This document shows, piece by piece, positions 34,342 through 45,600 of a DNA stretch of 64,000 nt. A model generated the notes under the pieces. It searched no databases and was not told the origin of the DNA. It saw only the letters and a list, made by a program, of their open reading frames with translations. Numbering within the stretch: position 1 is the first letter of the stretch; each line of letters opens with the position of its first letter. Source of the DNA: Chromera velia. Its lineage: Eukaryota; Sar; Chromeraceae. The stretch is from contig JAHBMJ010000245.1 of the NCBI GenBank assembly GCA_018398765.1, positions 62,001 to 126,000 on the forward strand. The letters are read 5' to 3'. A program made the translations under genes and the position numbers.

Positions 34342-37300
34342 CTCTTTCTTTCTTTCTTTCCTTCTTTCTTTCTTTCTTTCTTTCTTTCTGTCTGTCTGTC
34401 TTTCTTTCTTTCTTTCTTTCCTTCTTTCTTTCTTTCTTTTTTTTTTTCTTTCTTTCTGTCTGTCTGTCTGTCTGTCTGTCTTTCTTTCTTTCTTTCTTTC
34501 CTTCTTTCTTTCTTTCTTTCTTTCTTTCTGTCTGTCTGTCTGTCTGTCTTTCTTTCTTTCTTTCTGTCTGTCTGTCTGTCTGTCTTCCTTCCTTCCTTCA
34601 TGTTTGCTTTCTAGTACAAGCTTGGTCGCAAGATGAGAGGATGAATCATGTGTGTGTACAATCACATGAAACTGGTCTCCCTCTTTTGCTGAAACTGCAC
34701 GACTTTCCAAATCGCGCATCAGATTGTCATATCAAAGGAACGTCCTCCCCTTCCCCCTCACTGACCCAATACGAGATCCGTAAGTGTCGAACCGCTCCCC
34801 TGGCCATGCATCGTTCGTCCTCACAAAAGACGGGTTCGCCAGCCACATGCCCTTCAGACACAGGTACCCGGCAGTACAGTCCCCGTCGGCCGTTCTGCTT
34901 CCTGTGCCCAGACAATACTTCCCCTCCGGACAGTCCGCACACCCAATGAGGGAATTGAGGCCAATCATATCCGAAGCGATGATGGACGAATTCGCAATCG
35001 TGCCGAAGTAGCAGGAAGTTGGGGCCGATACGCCTGAGGGACAATACCCCCGCGAGTCACAAAGTGTCGGCTGTGTCGCCCCCGCACTGCACATGTATCT
35101 TTCGGGACATGTCGTGCACCCGCCCGCCGCCGTCCCCCCGGAGGACGCAGAGAGACCGACAGAGTCCCCGTAAGTCCCAGCGGGACAGTTGGTGAAGGTG
35201 GTGGATCCTTGGGGACAGTAGCTCCCTGCCGGACAGATGTTCCCAGTCACTCCGTCCATCGGCTTCGACACATTTGCACCCCCGACGCAATACCAACCTG
35301 CATCGCACACACCGGCTCCGAACTCCGACGACGCCCCATAGGCCGGACAATAATACCCAGCGGCACAGGGGTTGCATGCCGAGCTATCTGTGGCTCCTGT
35401 AATGTTACCGTAAGTCCCAGGTGGGCACGGGAAAGGATCCATTGCGCCCTGGGGACAGTAGTACCCTTGTGGGCACACTCCGTTCCCTCCCGCGGAGTAT
35501 AGGGGCACCGCACTGGAGTCGCTTGTGTTGGCGACTGACGACCCCGACACGCACATGTACCCGGCGTCGCAGTCTCCCGACACTGCCGTGAGACCCGTAG
35601 TCCCACAGTATTTTCCTCTGGTACAGAAAAAACAGTCAGACGAAGTCCGACCGTAAGACTGGTCCCTGAAAGTTCCTGCAGCACACACCGTTCCGGTGCC
35701 GCCTACCGAGAGAGGCATCCCCGCGGCACAGTAGTACCCAGGGTCGCACGGTGTGCCTGTAGTGTTAGTCAGTCCCGTGGCAGGACAGAGGAACCCCGCA
35801 ATACAACTGTCGCAAGTCGCAAGCCCCGTATCCTCCGCGAACGTTCCTGCGTTACACGCGAGAGGCGTGGTTGTGCCCTGTTCGCAGTAGGACCCTGCAG
35901 GACAGATGACGCCCCTTGAGGAGTCGGACACCTCCCTTGCCGACCGTGCTCCCTGGATGCAGTAGAATCCGGCATCGCACTGGGAGGACACGCCGTCCCA
36001 AGAACACCAGGATCCGGCAGGACACGCAGTGCAGTCCGATGAGGCTGTCAGCCCACTGCTGGCAGAGAGGGATCCTCGAGGACCTGCAGGTAAACAATCA
36101 GAGAGAGAAGCAGGCTAATTTGATATGCAAAGTGAGAGCACTGATCGATCGAGGTGCTGAGGAACTTAGCTAGACTCGGCGCGCCTGCTGTCGAGAAGAA
36201 CAGTGGCGTCTTTTTAGGCTGATGCTCTGGGTATGTATAGGGGGGTGATTGAGTGAATAAGTCGGAGGGTCCAGAGAAATGAGTGCACGTTGCATACCTT
36301 TGTTGGCCTTTTTTGAAATTTCTCAAAAGACGCGAAGCCGAAGCAACGGGAACAAAGAGACAAAAAAGGAAGACACTGCTGCAAGGGCAGCTGCAAAGAG
36401 TCACGCTGACAGGGGGAACAACCGATCGATCGACTCACAGACTGACATAGAATGGGAGCCGGAGACCCCGTTGGGCAGTAGTAGTTGGCTGGGCACCTGC
36501 ACTCAAAAAGAGGAGAACGTCAAGGATGCAACATCAAAAAGAGATCTTTGTTCACTGCTGTTGCAACGCGCATACGTGTCGATTATACAATTCAATTTCA
36601 CTAATTGGCGCTCTCCGGTTGCAAAGCAGAAATGATGACATCAGAACGACAAAACCATACACACGGGCGTGAATTGTCAAAGCGGACCCGGAGAGAATTT
36701 CTATTTTTCTCTCTTTCTTGGGAAGGCCTGTTGCTTTCTGGCGTGCTGCTGGACAAAAGATCAGCTGTCGAGTAGAGTATCTTGAGCCGGATAAAAAGGA
36801 TCACTTTGTATAAGAAAAGTCAAGAGACTGACTGACGTGTTGCCAGGATTACATGCCACGGTGGACTCAAACGTTGTCGATCCTCCACAGCTTGCCGAGG
36901 CGGTCACCGGCGTTGCAGAAGAGCTCCCCTGTCTGCAGTAGTACCCTGCTGTGCAGTTCCCTGAAGTTGCAGAGAGACCCGCAGACGAGCAGTACTCCCC
37001 AGGGAGGCAGGAATTGCAGTCTGATGAGACCTGAAGTCCGTTCTGTGCCCCGAACGTTCCTGCCGCACAGTCCGTTCCTGAAGTGGAAGACTCAGGACAG
37101 TACTTACCTTGAGGACAGACAGTCCCTGCGACCGTGCCTGTGCTTGAACAGGCGTATCCAATCGGGCAGTTGACGCACGCCGTGGAGTTGTACGTCGGTT
37201 GGAATTCTCCGGCGTTGCAGGCGATGGGGGAGGAGGTGCCGGTGGGACAGTAGTGGCCTTGTGTGCATGCGAAGCTTCGCTCGTCCTGAAGGAAGGAGGC

Positions 37301-40300
37301 AATAAGGAAGAGAAAAGATGAATCGACAAAGACATTTTCTTTCTGGGAAGGTGGAAAGAGGAAATCCGACATTCAAAGTATGGATCTGCGTCTGACAGCA
37401 AGAGGGTGGCAAATTGGTCGACTGAGTCCGGGACTCATTGTTAAGCGAAGGTAATCGATTCAGGGGGAAGAGGGAGTTTCCGACTCCCTCTCACAAAAGC
37501 TCGACAAAGAATCAGGCGCTGAGTACAGAAAGGAGACGCTACAGTGACCACCCACTGGTCTACCTTTGCGCCTGAGTTGCAGTAGTATTTCTCTTCACAG
37601 CTCCCTGTGGTTGCAGTCAGAGCATTTCCAGCACAATATTGCCCGAGTGTGCAGTCAATACAATTCGTCTGAGCACCCTGCCCGCTGTTCGCGTTGTAAG
37701 TCCCTGCCGGGCACGGGATTGGCTCTCCGGTCCCTTCAGGACAGAAGTACCCAGCGGGGCAGTCTCCCTTCGTCCTGGAGCTCGGACAAGTCGTCAAAGG
37801 AACTGACGAGACGGAAGAACTAGCATCGGAGGCAAACGTACAGAAACTCCCTGCCGCACATTTGCCTTGCGGGGCCGTCAACCCAGTGGACGTGCAGTAG
37901 TACCCTGGGGGGCATGGAGTCCCCTCGATAGACCCGGCAGGGCAGTAGAACGTGGACGCGCAGGGGGCCCCTCCCTCAGTCGAGTCTGCCGGGGTCGCAG
38001 TGATGGCCCTGGAGGTGCAGTAGTACCCTGCAGTGCAGGTACCAGTCACAGCAGTCGGATCAGAGGCGTCGCAATAGGACCCGGGCGGGCAGTCGTCGCA
38101 GCTGGTTGAGGTTGTTCCTCCAACTCTGTTGCTGAATGAGCCCTGCGGACATGCAGTCTGAGTAGAAGATATCGTTCCCGCAACGCAGTAATACCCCGCA
38201 GTACAAACGATCGCGTCTGTAGAATTGCAGTAGTACCCAGCGGGGCAGAGGTCACAGGACGTTTGTCCGGTCAACGGTTGGTATTCAGTCGAGGGGCATG
38301 AGACGGGAGCTGAAAGTCCTGTGGTGGCACAATACGATCCTGCAGGGCAGATGGACCCCTGAGGCTTGTCTGTCACAGACCCAGCAGGACAGTACCACCC
38401 GATGGCACAACTGCCAGTGAAGGTAGTTGCCCCCGCTGTGCCACAGTACCGTCCTGCAGTGCAGGAGGAACACTGAGTCACGTCCCGCCGCCCGGTCGTT
38501 GCAGAGAAGGTGCCGGGGGGACAGTCGATAGGAGAGGCCGTGCCAGTAGGGCAGTAGTGCCCTGCTGTGCAGATGGCAGCTGTGGCACTGGACTGGGAGG
38601 CGTCGCAGTAGTATCCCTCCGTGCAGTTGCCGGTTGGGGACGACAGCCCTGCCGTCTCACAGTATGTCCCTGGATCACATGGAATGGGATCCGGCGCCCC
38701 GGCCGGACAGTAGGTGCCTGCGGTGCACTGGCCTCCTGAAGTTGTGGGGGTTGCGGAGGTAGAACCAAATTGGGTTCCTGGAACGCAGTAGTACCCCGCA
38801 CTGCAGGTGCCGTCAGGAGCCAAGTTTCCTGTCCCCGCACAGTACTGGCCGTTAGGACAGGGCACACACTCTGTGGACAGTTGTAGATTCGTGCGATTGC
38901 TGTATGTGCCTGAGGGACAGAGGGTGCCTGCAGAGGACGCAGTTCCCTCTGCACAGTACGCACCGGCAGGACAATCGTTGACGAGGGGATCTGTGGCTGC
39001 AGCGTTGCAGTAGAAACCAGCTGGGCAGGTTTTGCAACTCGTGGATTCTGCTTCGTCCTGATAAGTGCCTGCCGTGCAGTCTGTGGGGGCAGTAGCGCCA
39101 GCAGCACATGTCTGGCCGAGAGTGCACCTGCCTGCTGCGGGTTTGTCTGTTTTCGACCCTGCAGCACAGTAGTACCCGGCGGCACACGTTCCGTTGGTGG
39201 ATGCCAGCCCAGAGGTTCCACAGAACTCCCCTGCTGTACAGGACGTGCAGGCAGAGACGGCAGTTTGTTGCACGAGGGAGTTGAAAGTCCCCATCTCACA
39301 AAGGATTGGAGCAGTAGATCCTGCAGGACAGTACGCGCCCATCGGACACTGTCCGCCTGTGGAGCCTGTGCCTGGATCTGCACGCTCGGCACTGCCTGAA
39401 CAGTAGTATCCTGCAGTGCATGTGCCTGTCACTGCAGACAGCTGGTTGGTTGCACAGTAGCTTCCTCCAGGGCAGGCCAGACAGTCGCTTGAGTTCTGTC
39501 GTGCGGGATATGGTTGGTACGTTCCCAGCCCACAGGCGGTCTCGGTGTTGCTGCCTGCCTCGCAATAAGTTCCGGTGCCACAGAGAGTCGCTTCTGTCAT
39601 CGCTGTGCTTGCGCAGAGGAACCTGCATGCAGGGTTGTGTTGCGAAATGACAGACATGGATGAGTGAGTGGACAAAATTGAGTGGTGCTCTGTATCGGAA
39701 ATTAAGACAGTGGGAGATTGGGCATCACTACCATGCAGATGTCTGTTTGCATGCAGAAACAGTCGATTTACTTTTGTTCATCCGTCTCTCCAAGCAGTCG
39801 AAGGAGCAGAGAAGGGCTTCAGAAGGGATTGAGTTGAACAAAGAAAAAACATACAAAGAAAAAGAGGCACTACAAGAGAAAATAAGACAGAAGGAGCGAG
39901 AGGAAAAAGGAGCTGAGGAAGAAAAAACAGAGAAATCAAAAACGAAGAAAACAAAAGATAAAGAGACAATCCATAAAATGACCTTGCAGGACATGTCGTG
40001 CAGCTTGACCGAGCATACTCCCAATTGTACGTCCCTGCTACACACTCAGTAGAAGAGGACGCTCCCGCCAAAGAGTAGTACCCTGGGGGGGAAATGTTCT
40101 GAGTGGAGGTTCCTGCAGACCCAGTACAGAAGTGTCCTGCCGAACAGTTGCCTGTTGGAGTCGCCGCGTTGGTCCCCGAGCAGTACTGCCCAAGGGGGCA
40201 GGATGTGCAGTCTGCCAGTGTCCGACCCTTTGTGTTTGGGTTATAAGATCCAGGCGCACAGACTTCTTTGACTGTCGTTCCCTCTTGACAGTACCCCCCT

Positions 40301-42505
40301 GCTGTGCACTCAGACGCATTGGGAGTCGCTGAGGTGCTGTTGCCTTCGCACAAGTAACCGCTGTCACACTCCCCAGTCGGGTGGGAAAGCCCGGGGGTGT
40401 CGCAGTATCTTCCTGCAGGACACCCCGCACAGTCATTGAGCGTAGACCCTCCTGTAGTGTCCCGATAGTACCCTCTAGGGCATGGGACTATAATCTTCCA
40501 GTACTCGTCTGTGCTTCCGGTCATTTCGTAACCTGCGAGACAGTAGAACCCTGCGGGGCACGGCAGGGGAACCAAGACGAGGTTTCCGTCAATGTAGCGC
40601 TGGGGGCAGTAGTGACCTGCCGGGCAATTTGTGCAGTCGCTCTTTGCAGTTCCACCCGAGGTGAGACGATATGTGTGTGTGGGGCATCTGTTCTGGATTC
40701 TGGAAACGGACCCGGCAGGGCAGTAGTGGCCAGGGGCGCACTTTCCTGAGTGTCTGCTGGCGCCTGCCTTGTCGACGTATCTGCCTGCATCTGCTGTCAG
40801 ACAGGCAGTCGAGTCTGCACCGGCAGTGTTGGGGTTGTACGTTCCGGAGCTGCACGCGATCCGCACTCCCTGCAGACACGCAGATCGATCGACATCAGAT
40901 TGGTATTCGAACTAAGCGATCGATTTAGAAGGCTTTAGCACGGACAGATATCGTCAAACGAAGACTGCAATGAAGTGGCCTTTGGCTGACTCGAAAGCTC
41001 TGGAGCACATCAAAAACAAAGATAGAGAGCAAAACAAAATTGAAGAAAGAATTGATATTGAGGTTTTCCATGCCCCCAGCATACAACGACTTCGTTCATG
41101 AAAAACTACTGTGAAGCGACCCTTTTGCACGCACAATCGTTGCGAATTTGCGAATTCCCTCAGAAAGGACACACGGTATGATGGCCCCAATATTTGACCT
41201 TTAAGTTTGTCATTTCTCCCCCATCAATTCTTCCTGCCTACATACAAGCACCATCACCCGACCCACCCCCTGGCAGTAGTGTCCCTTCGGGCAGTCGTCT
41301 GCTGTGGAGGCAGGCACATGGTCCATCTGCAACCAGGCAGGCAGGCAGGCAGCCAGGCAGGGCACCGCACAAATATGTACTCCAATAAGAGTTTTTGGAC
41401 GGAATCTCTCTGAGATCTGGCAATCATTCCCTGCCTCCATACACAAAGACAAGGAGTTCGCTGACACGTTTGCAGCAACATCAGCGCAGTTTGAAGAGGA
41501 AATGAAAACCTCCACGCCACAAACCCAAAACCCTACTCAGTTTCTGCCGCAAAGCAAAGACAGGACCCCCTACACCAAGTCAACGCACTCACCCCTTCAT
41601 TGCACACAAAGCCATTGGCGCAAACTTTGCTTGCCAAATTTGTGGAGGTCGTCGTGGCACTGTCGCAGTAGTTTCCCACAGGACATTTGAGGCCTGCAGG
41701 CAGGATGCATGACGAGAAAGACCATTCGAGAAAGATGAGACACACCCATCAGAAATGGTGACATGAGCCAATGGGAATACTGTTGAGAGGAGGAAAGGAG
41801 CAGATTGGGGTCCATTCAACATGCAACCACTCTTACACCGTTCAGCAGAGTGTGAAGACAACGCTTCTTCGCTTGGTCGAGGGATCACTTTTTTGCGACT
41901 TTGAGCAGACGCCGAAACCCAAAACAGACAATTCAGTCCTACAGGACCACAACAAGTCTAAATCACAACGCAAGACTCACATTCGCTCGCCCCGGCTGCC
42001 GAGTAGAATCCCACCCCGCAGTTTGTTGGTGTGACGGTGCCCCCAGTGCACTTGCTGCCTGCCGTGCAGTCCGTACAGGTGCTCGCCGAGGCCGCCGAGT
42101 ACTTCCCTGGAGGACAGGAGAGGGGCGAACTCGATCCGGTAGGGCAGTAGCTGCCTGCCACACAGGCAGTGCAGTTGCCAGAGTCGGACGCGCCATAGCT
42201 GCACACACACGGGCACGCATACGAAGTGAGACACACACATCTTCAGGAAGTGCAAAAAGAGCCCACAACGGTGAGATCTTCTGCTTGAGACTTTCTATCG
42301 CATCTGGGACTTTTTCCAAGCAGATCTTGGAGACAGTCATCTGTGCGAAAGAAGGAAAGCCGTTTATTCGAAAATTGACAGAAGAATTGTTGAACGAACA
42401 TTCAGAAGACTATCCAACAACATCTCTCTTTAATTCTGTCAATTTCATGTCGCACGATCGCTCTCTCTCCCCTCATACGCACGGAGACGCAAAGAGAAAG
42501 AAGGA

Positions 42506-42545
<40 letters not shown>

Positions 42546-42599
42546 GAGAAAGAAAGAAAGAAAGAAAGAAAGAAAAAGAAAGAAAGAAAGAAAGAAGGA

Positions 42600-42671
<72 letters not shown>

Positions 42672-45600
42672 GGAAGGAAGGAAGGAAGGAAGGAAGAAAG
42701 AAAGAAAGGGAGAGCGAGAGAGGCTCAAAGGTCAAGGCAAGACTGACGATGAGTAGTAAGTCCCTGCTGGGCACTGTGTGTTGTATGCCGTCGAAGAACC
42801 GGCAGGGCAGTAGTACCCAGGTGCGCATGATCCACTGGGGGCAGTGGACCCTGCTAGACAGAATGAGCCTGCTGGACACTGGGTGCACTCGGATGACGCT
42901 GTGAGGTTGTATGAGTTTGAGTAGGTCCCTGCAGGGCATGGATTCTCAACAGGAGAGGCAGTGCCGAGTGGGCAGTAGTAACCAGGAGGGCAGTCTTGCG
43001 GAGGAGAGGTGCCTCCCACTGCTTCCTCACACCACTTGCCTGCAGGGCACGAGGAGCACCCTCCGGATGTTGAGAGGCCCGTAGAATCTGTGTAAGTGCC
43101 TCGGGGACATGGATGGGTCTGTGGACTGATTGTGCGTGCTGGGCAGAAATAACCTGCATCGCAAGTCAACAGAGGGAGTGCGGTATTCTCATGTCCCAGC
43201 CGAGGGCATGATTGTCCGGCAGGACAGTCAGTGCAATCCTCTGCCCTCGTGCCGCCTGTTGTGGTTCTATAAGTTCCTGCAGGGCATCTCTGAGCGTACT
43301 GCGACCCCTCAGGGCAGTACCTTCCAGCGTCGCAGGTCGTGAATGAGTTGGTCGACTTTCCCTGGGTTTTTCCAGAGTACGACCCTGCCGCAGCGGGAAG
43401 GGGCACTCTGGCTCCGGCAAGGCAGTAGTACCCATAGGGACACGTCTGACCGGAGGACCGGGACCCGATGGGACAAAAACTTCCGGCAGGGCAGGTGGTA
43501 CATGCGCTACTTGCTGTGCTGTCTGCTGCTGTGTTGAATGAACCTGCGGGGCATGCGTGCTCGTGAGGAAACCTAGAGCCTGCAGGACAGTAGTGCCCAG
43601 TGCTGCAGGACAGCTCGTCGCTTGTCTTGGTGCCCCCAGGGCAGTACTTCCCCGCACTGCAGAGCCCGCAGTCGTTGACCGTCGACCCTCCATCCGGCCC
43701 ACTCGAAGTGCCCCTGCAAGAGTGAGTGTATGGGGATGCATCGATATGTTTGTGTGGATGTCTGTGTAAAGCCTCCACTGGTCGTAGCCAAAAGTCTGCT
43801 TGTTTGTATGCATATTTATGTATCCCAGTACAGGGCAGCACAGGTGACCGGTTAGATCTCTTTTTCTTCTCAACAAAGCGGCATGATTGACTCTTCATTT
43901 TCCCGACACAAAAAGCGCAAAGCGTGGAAGCAAATGATTCGTTCATGACCCACGGACAGCACACCAGAAGTCATCACCCATACAGTCTCGGAGAGGTTTA
44001 TCGGTGTAGGTACACTCAGAAATTTCAGCCTCCTGTTAGGAACAAAAAGAAGGACTCAATGCATCCGATGACTGACGGTGGGCACGGATACGCATCCCCC
44101 GTTCCGGAGCAGTAGAAGCCCCCCGGGCAAAGGACCCCGTCTCCCACGTTCAGGTTGTTGGCAGAACCCGCACAGGGGTACGCAGCGTTGCACTTTGTGC
44201 ACTTGACAGCCCCTGCGCTTGAGTATGTGCCTGGGCCACAAGGCTCGGGTCCTCTGTATGCGTTTGGGCATTTGTACCCGGCGGGGCATTGGATGCAGGC
44301 TGCAGCTCCTCCAAGGGCATAGTATCCTGGTGAGCAGGCGACTGGCTTTGTGGTCACTGTGCCGATCGCACACTCAAATCCTGGAGGGCAGAGAAGACAA
44401 CCTGCGACGTTTCCTTCAGGTGCGTATGATCCAGCATTGCAGCTGTAGGTCGTTGCTGCAGTATTCAGCTGAGGACATTTGTTTCCCCCCCCGCAGGACG
44501 TGCAGGCGGTGGCGTTTTCAGCTGAGTGGGTCCCTGGAGGACACGTGATGGGGAAGTCAAAAGTGGTGGGACAGAATGAACCTGCAGGGCATGCCGAGCA
44601 CAATTGTTGTCCCTCTACTGAGTACTCCCCGGCAGAGCAAGCTACAGGAGCGGCAGAGGTGCTTGAACAGAAGTGACCGGCGGGACAGACGGTGCACTCT
44701 GTTGCTTCTGCCATACTGAACGTTCCTGCCGGACAGGTCACAGGGGCGTTTGCAGTCCAGACGGGGAGGGGGCACGCTTGTCCAGCAACACACGCGGTGC
44801 AACCTGCGCTTCCTGCTGCTGAGTAGGACCCTGGGGCGCAGGGGACAGGGATGCCGTAGACGAAGTTGGTGCAGTCGTGTCCCTGGGGGCAGGACACGCA
44901 CAAATGTATTTGGGGGACAAGGTATTCACCAGTTGCGCAGTCGAGTGCCGTTCCGTTCGCGCAGGTTTTGTCAATTGCACACTGCGCACAGTCGGTGCCA
45001 TAAGTCCCGAGACCGCACTGAGAGCGCACTGCAGTCAGGGGACCAGAAGAGACAAAGAACAAGAGAGACAAAAAAGAAAAGTAACAAGAGCATTTAAGTG
45101 AGGGAGTCAGAAGACCAAAATCCAAAGGCCAGAAGCCAAAATAGGACCGAGTCTCTTCTAGTGACTGACAGTTTCGCATGGTGAAAAAGAAAAAGGAAAT
45201 GAAGAGCAGCAGCACACATACAATAGCATTGCGACAGCGGTTACGTTCTTAATACGCTTCAGTAGTCTAAGCAGAACGTTAAAAAAACAGAGAGACAGGA
45301 GAAAATCAAAGCACAGAAATAAGAAATGAAAGGAGCTTGCTAGAACCATTGAAGGTTCATGTAGAATCCTTCTCTCGGTTGACTTCACTATTATCTCTCT
45401 AATCATTCGTGCAAAAGACTTACCGACTGCCACAGAGCTGTAGTTGTTTGGAATCATCAGAGCTCCACTGCTGTATGCCGTGTCTGCTGATGTGAAGGTG
45501 AACGTGCAGGTCACCTCATAGGATATGCCTGTGGGAGAGGTACTGGAGGGAACCGAAAAGGAAATCGAGTTGTACGTGTCCCAATTGGTCGAGTCCAGCT

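Larger units (their letters stand above)
30745..45028 (-). other. Giant protein, residues about 866-3719: cysteine-rich GCC2/GCC3-type repeats
   Basis: Exons 3-15 encode a long run of modules with the pattern C-PAG-[ST/Y]-[YF]-C followed by G/P-rich spacers, for example CPAGSFCPTTFDFPITCPPG and CTAGYYCSGSAERADPG. I count roughly fifty or more [YFW]C motifs, 27 of them in exon 9 alone. This is the Ephrin-receptor-like GCC2/GCC3 (TNFR-like) signature, an extracellular disulfide-rich repeat. Exon 15 ends in a less repetitive region (TFQKGDKTCVPLPGYEFVDE). Most introns interrupt modules at varying phases, so the array did not grow by single-exon shuffling alone. Confidence 0.85.

Noticed and set aside
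32864-34949. Very long ORFs on both strands (500-620 codons) across the intron 12 array
   Set aside because: They are translations of CTTT/CTGT and GAAA/GACA repeats, with periodic FLSF/CLSV or KKER/TDRQ peptides and no start or splice context.
42179-42260. Short CACACACG-rich stretch as a regulatory element
   Set aside because: It is the polypyrimidine-like region preceding the exon 5 acceptor of the giant gene (minus strand).
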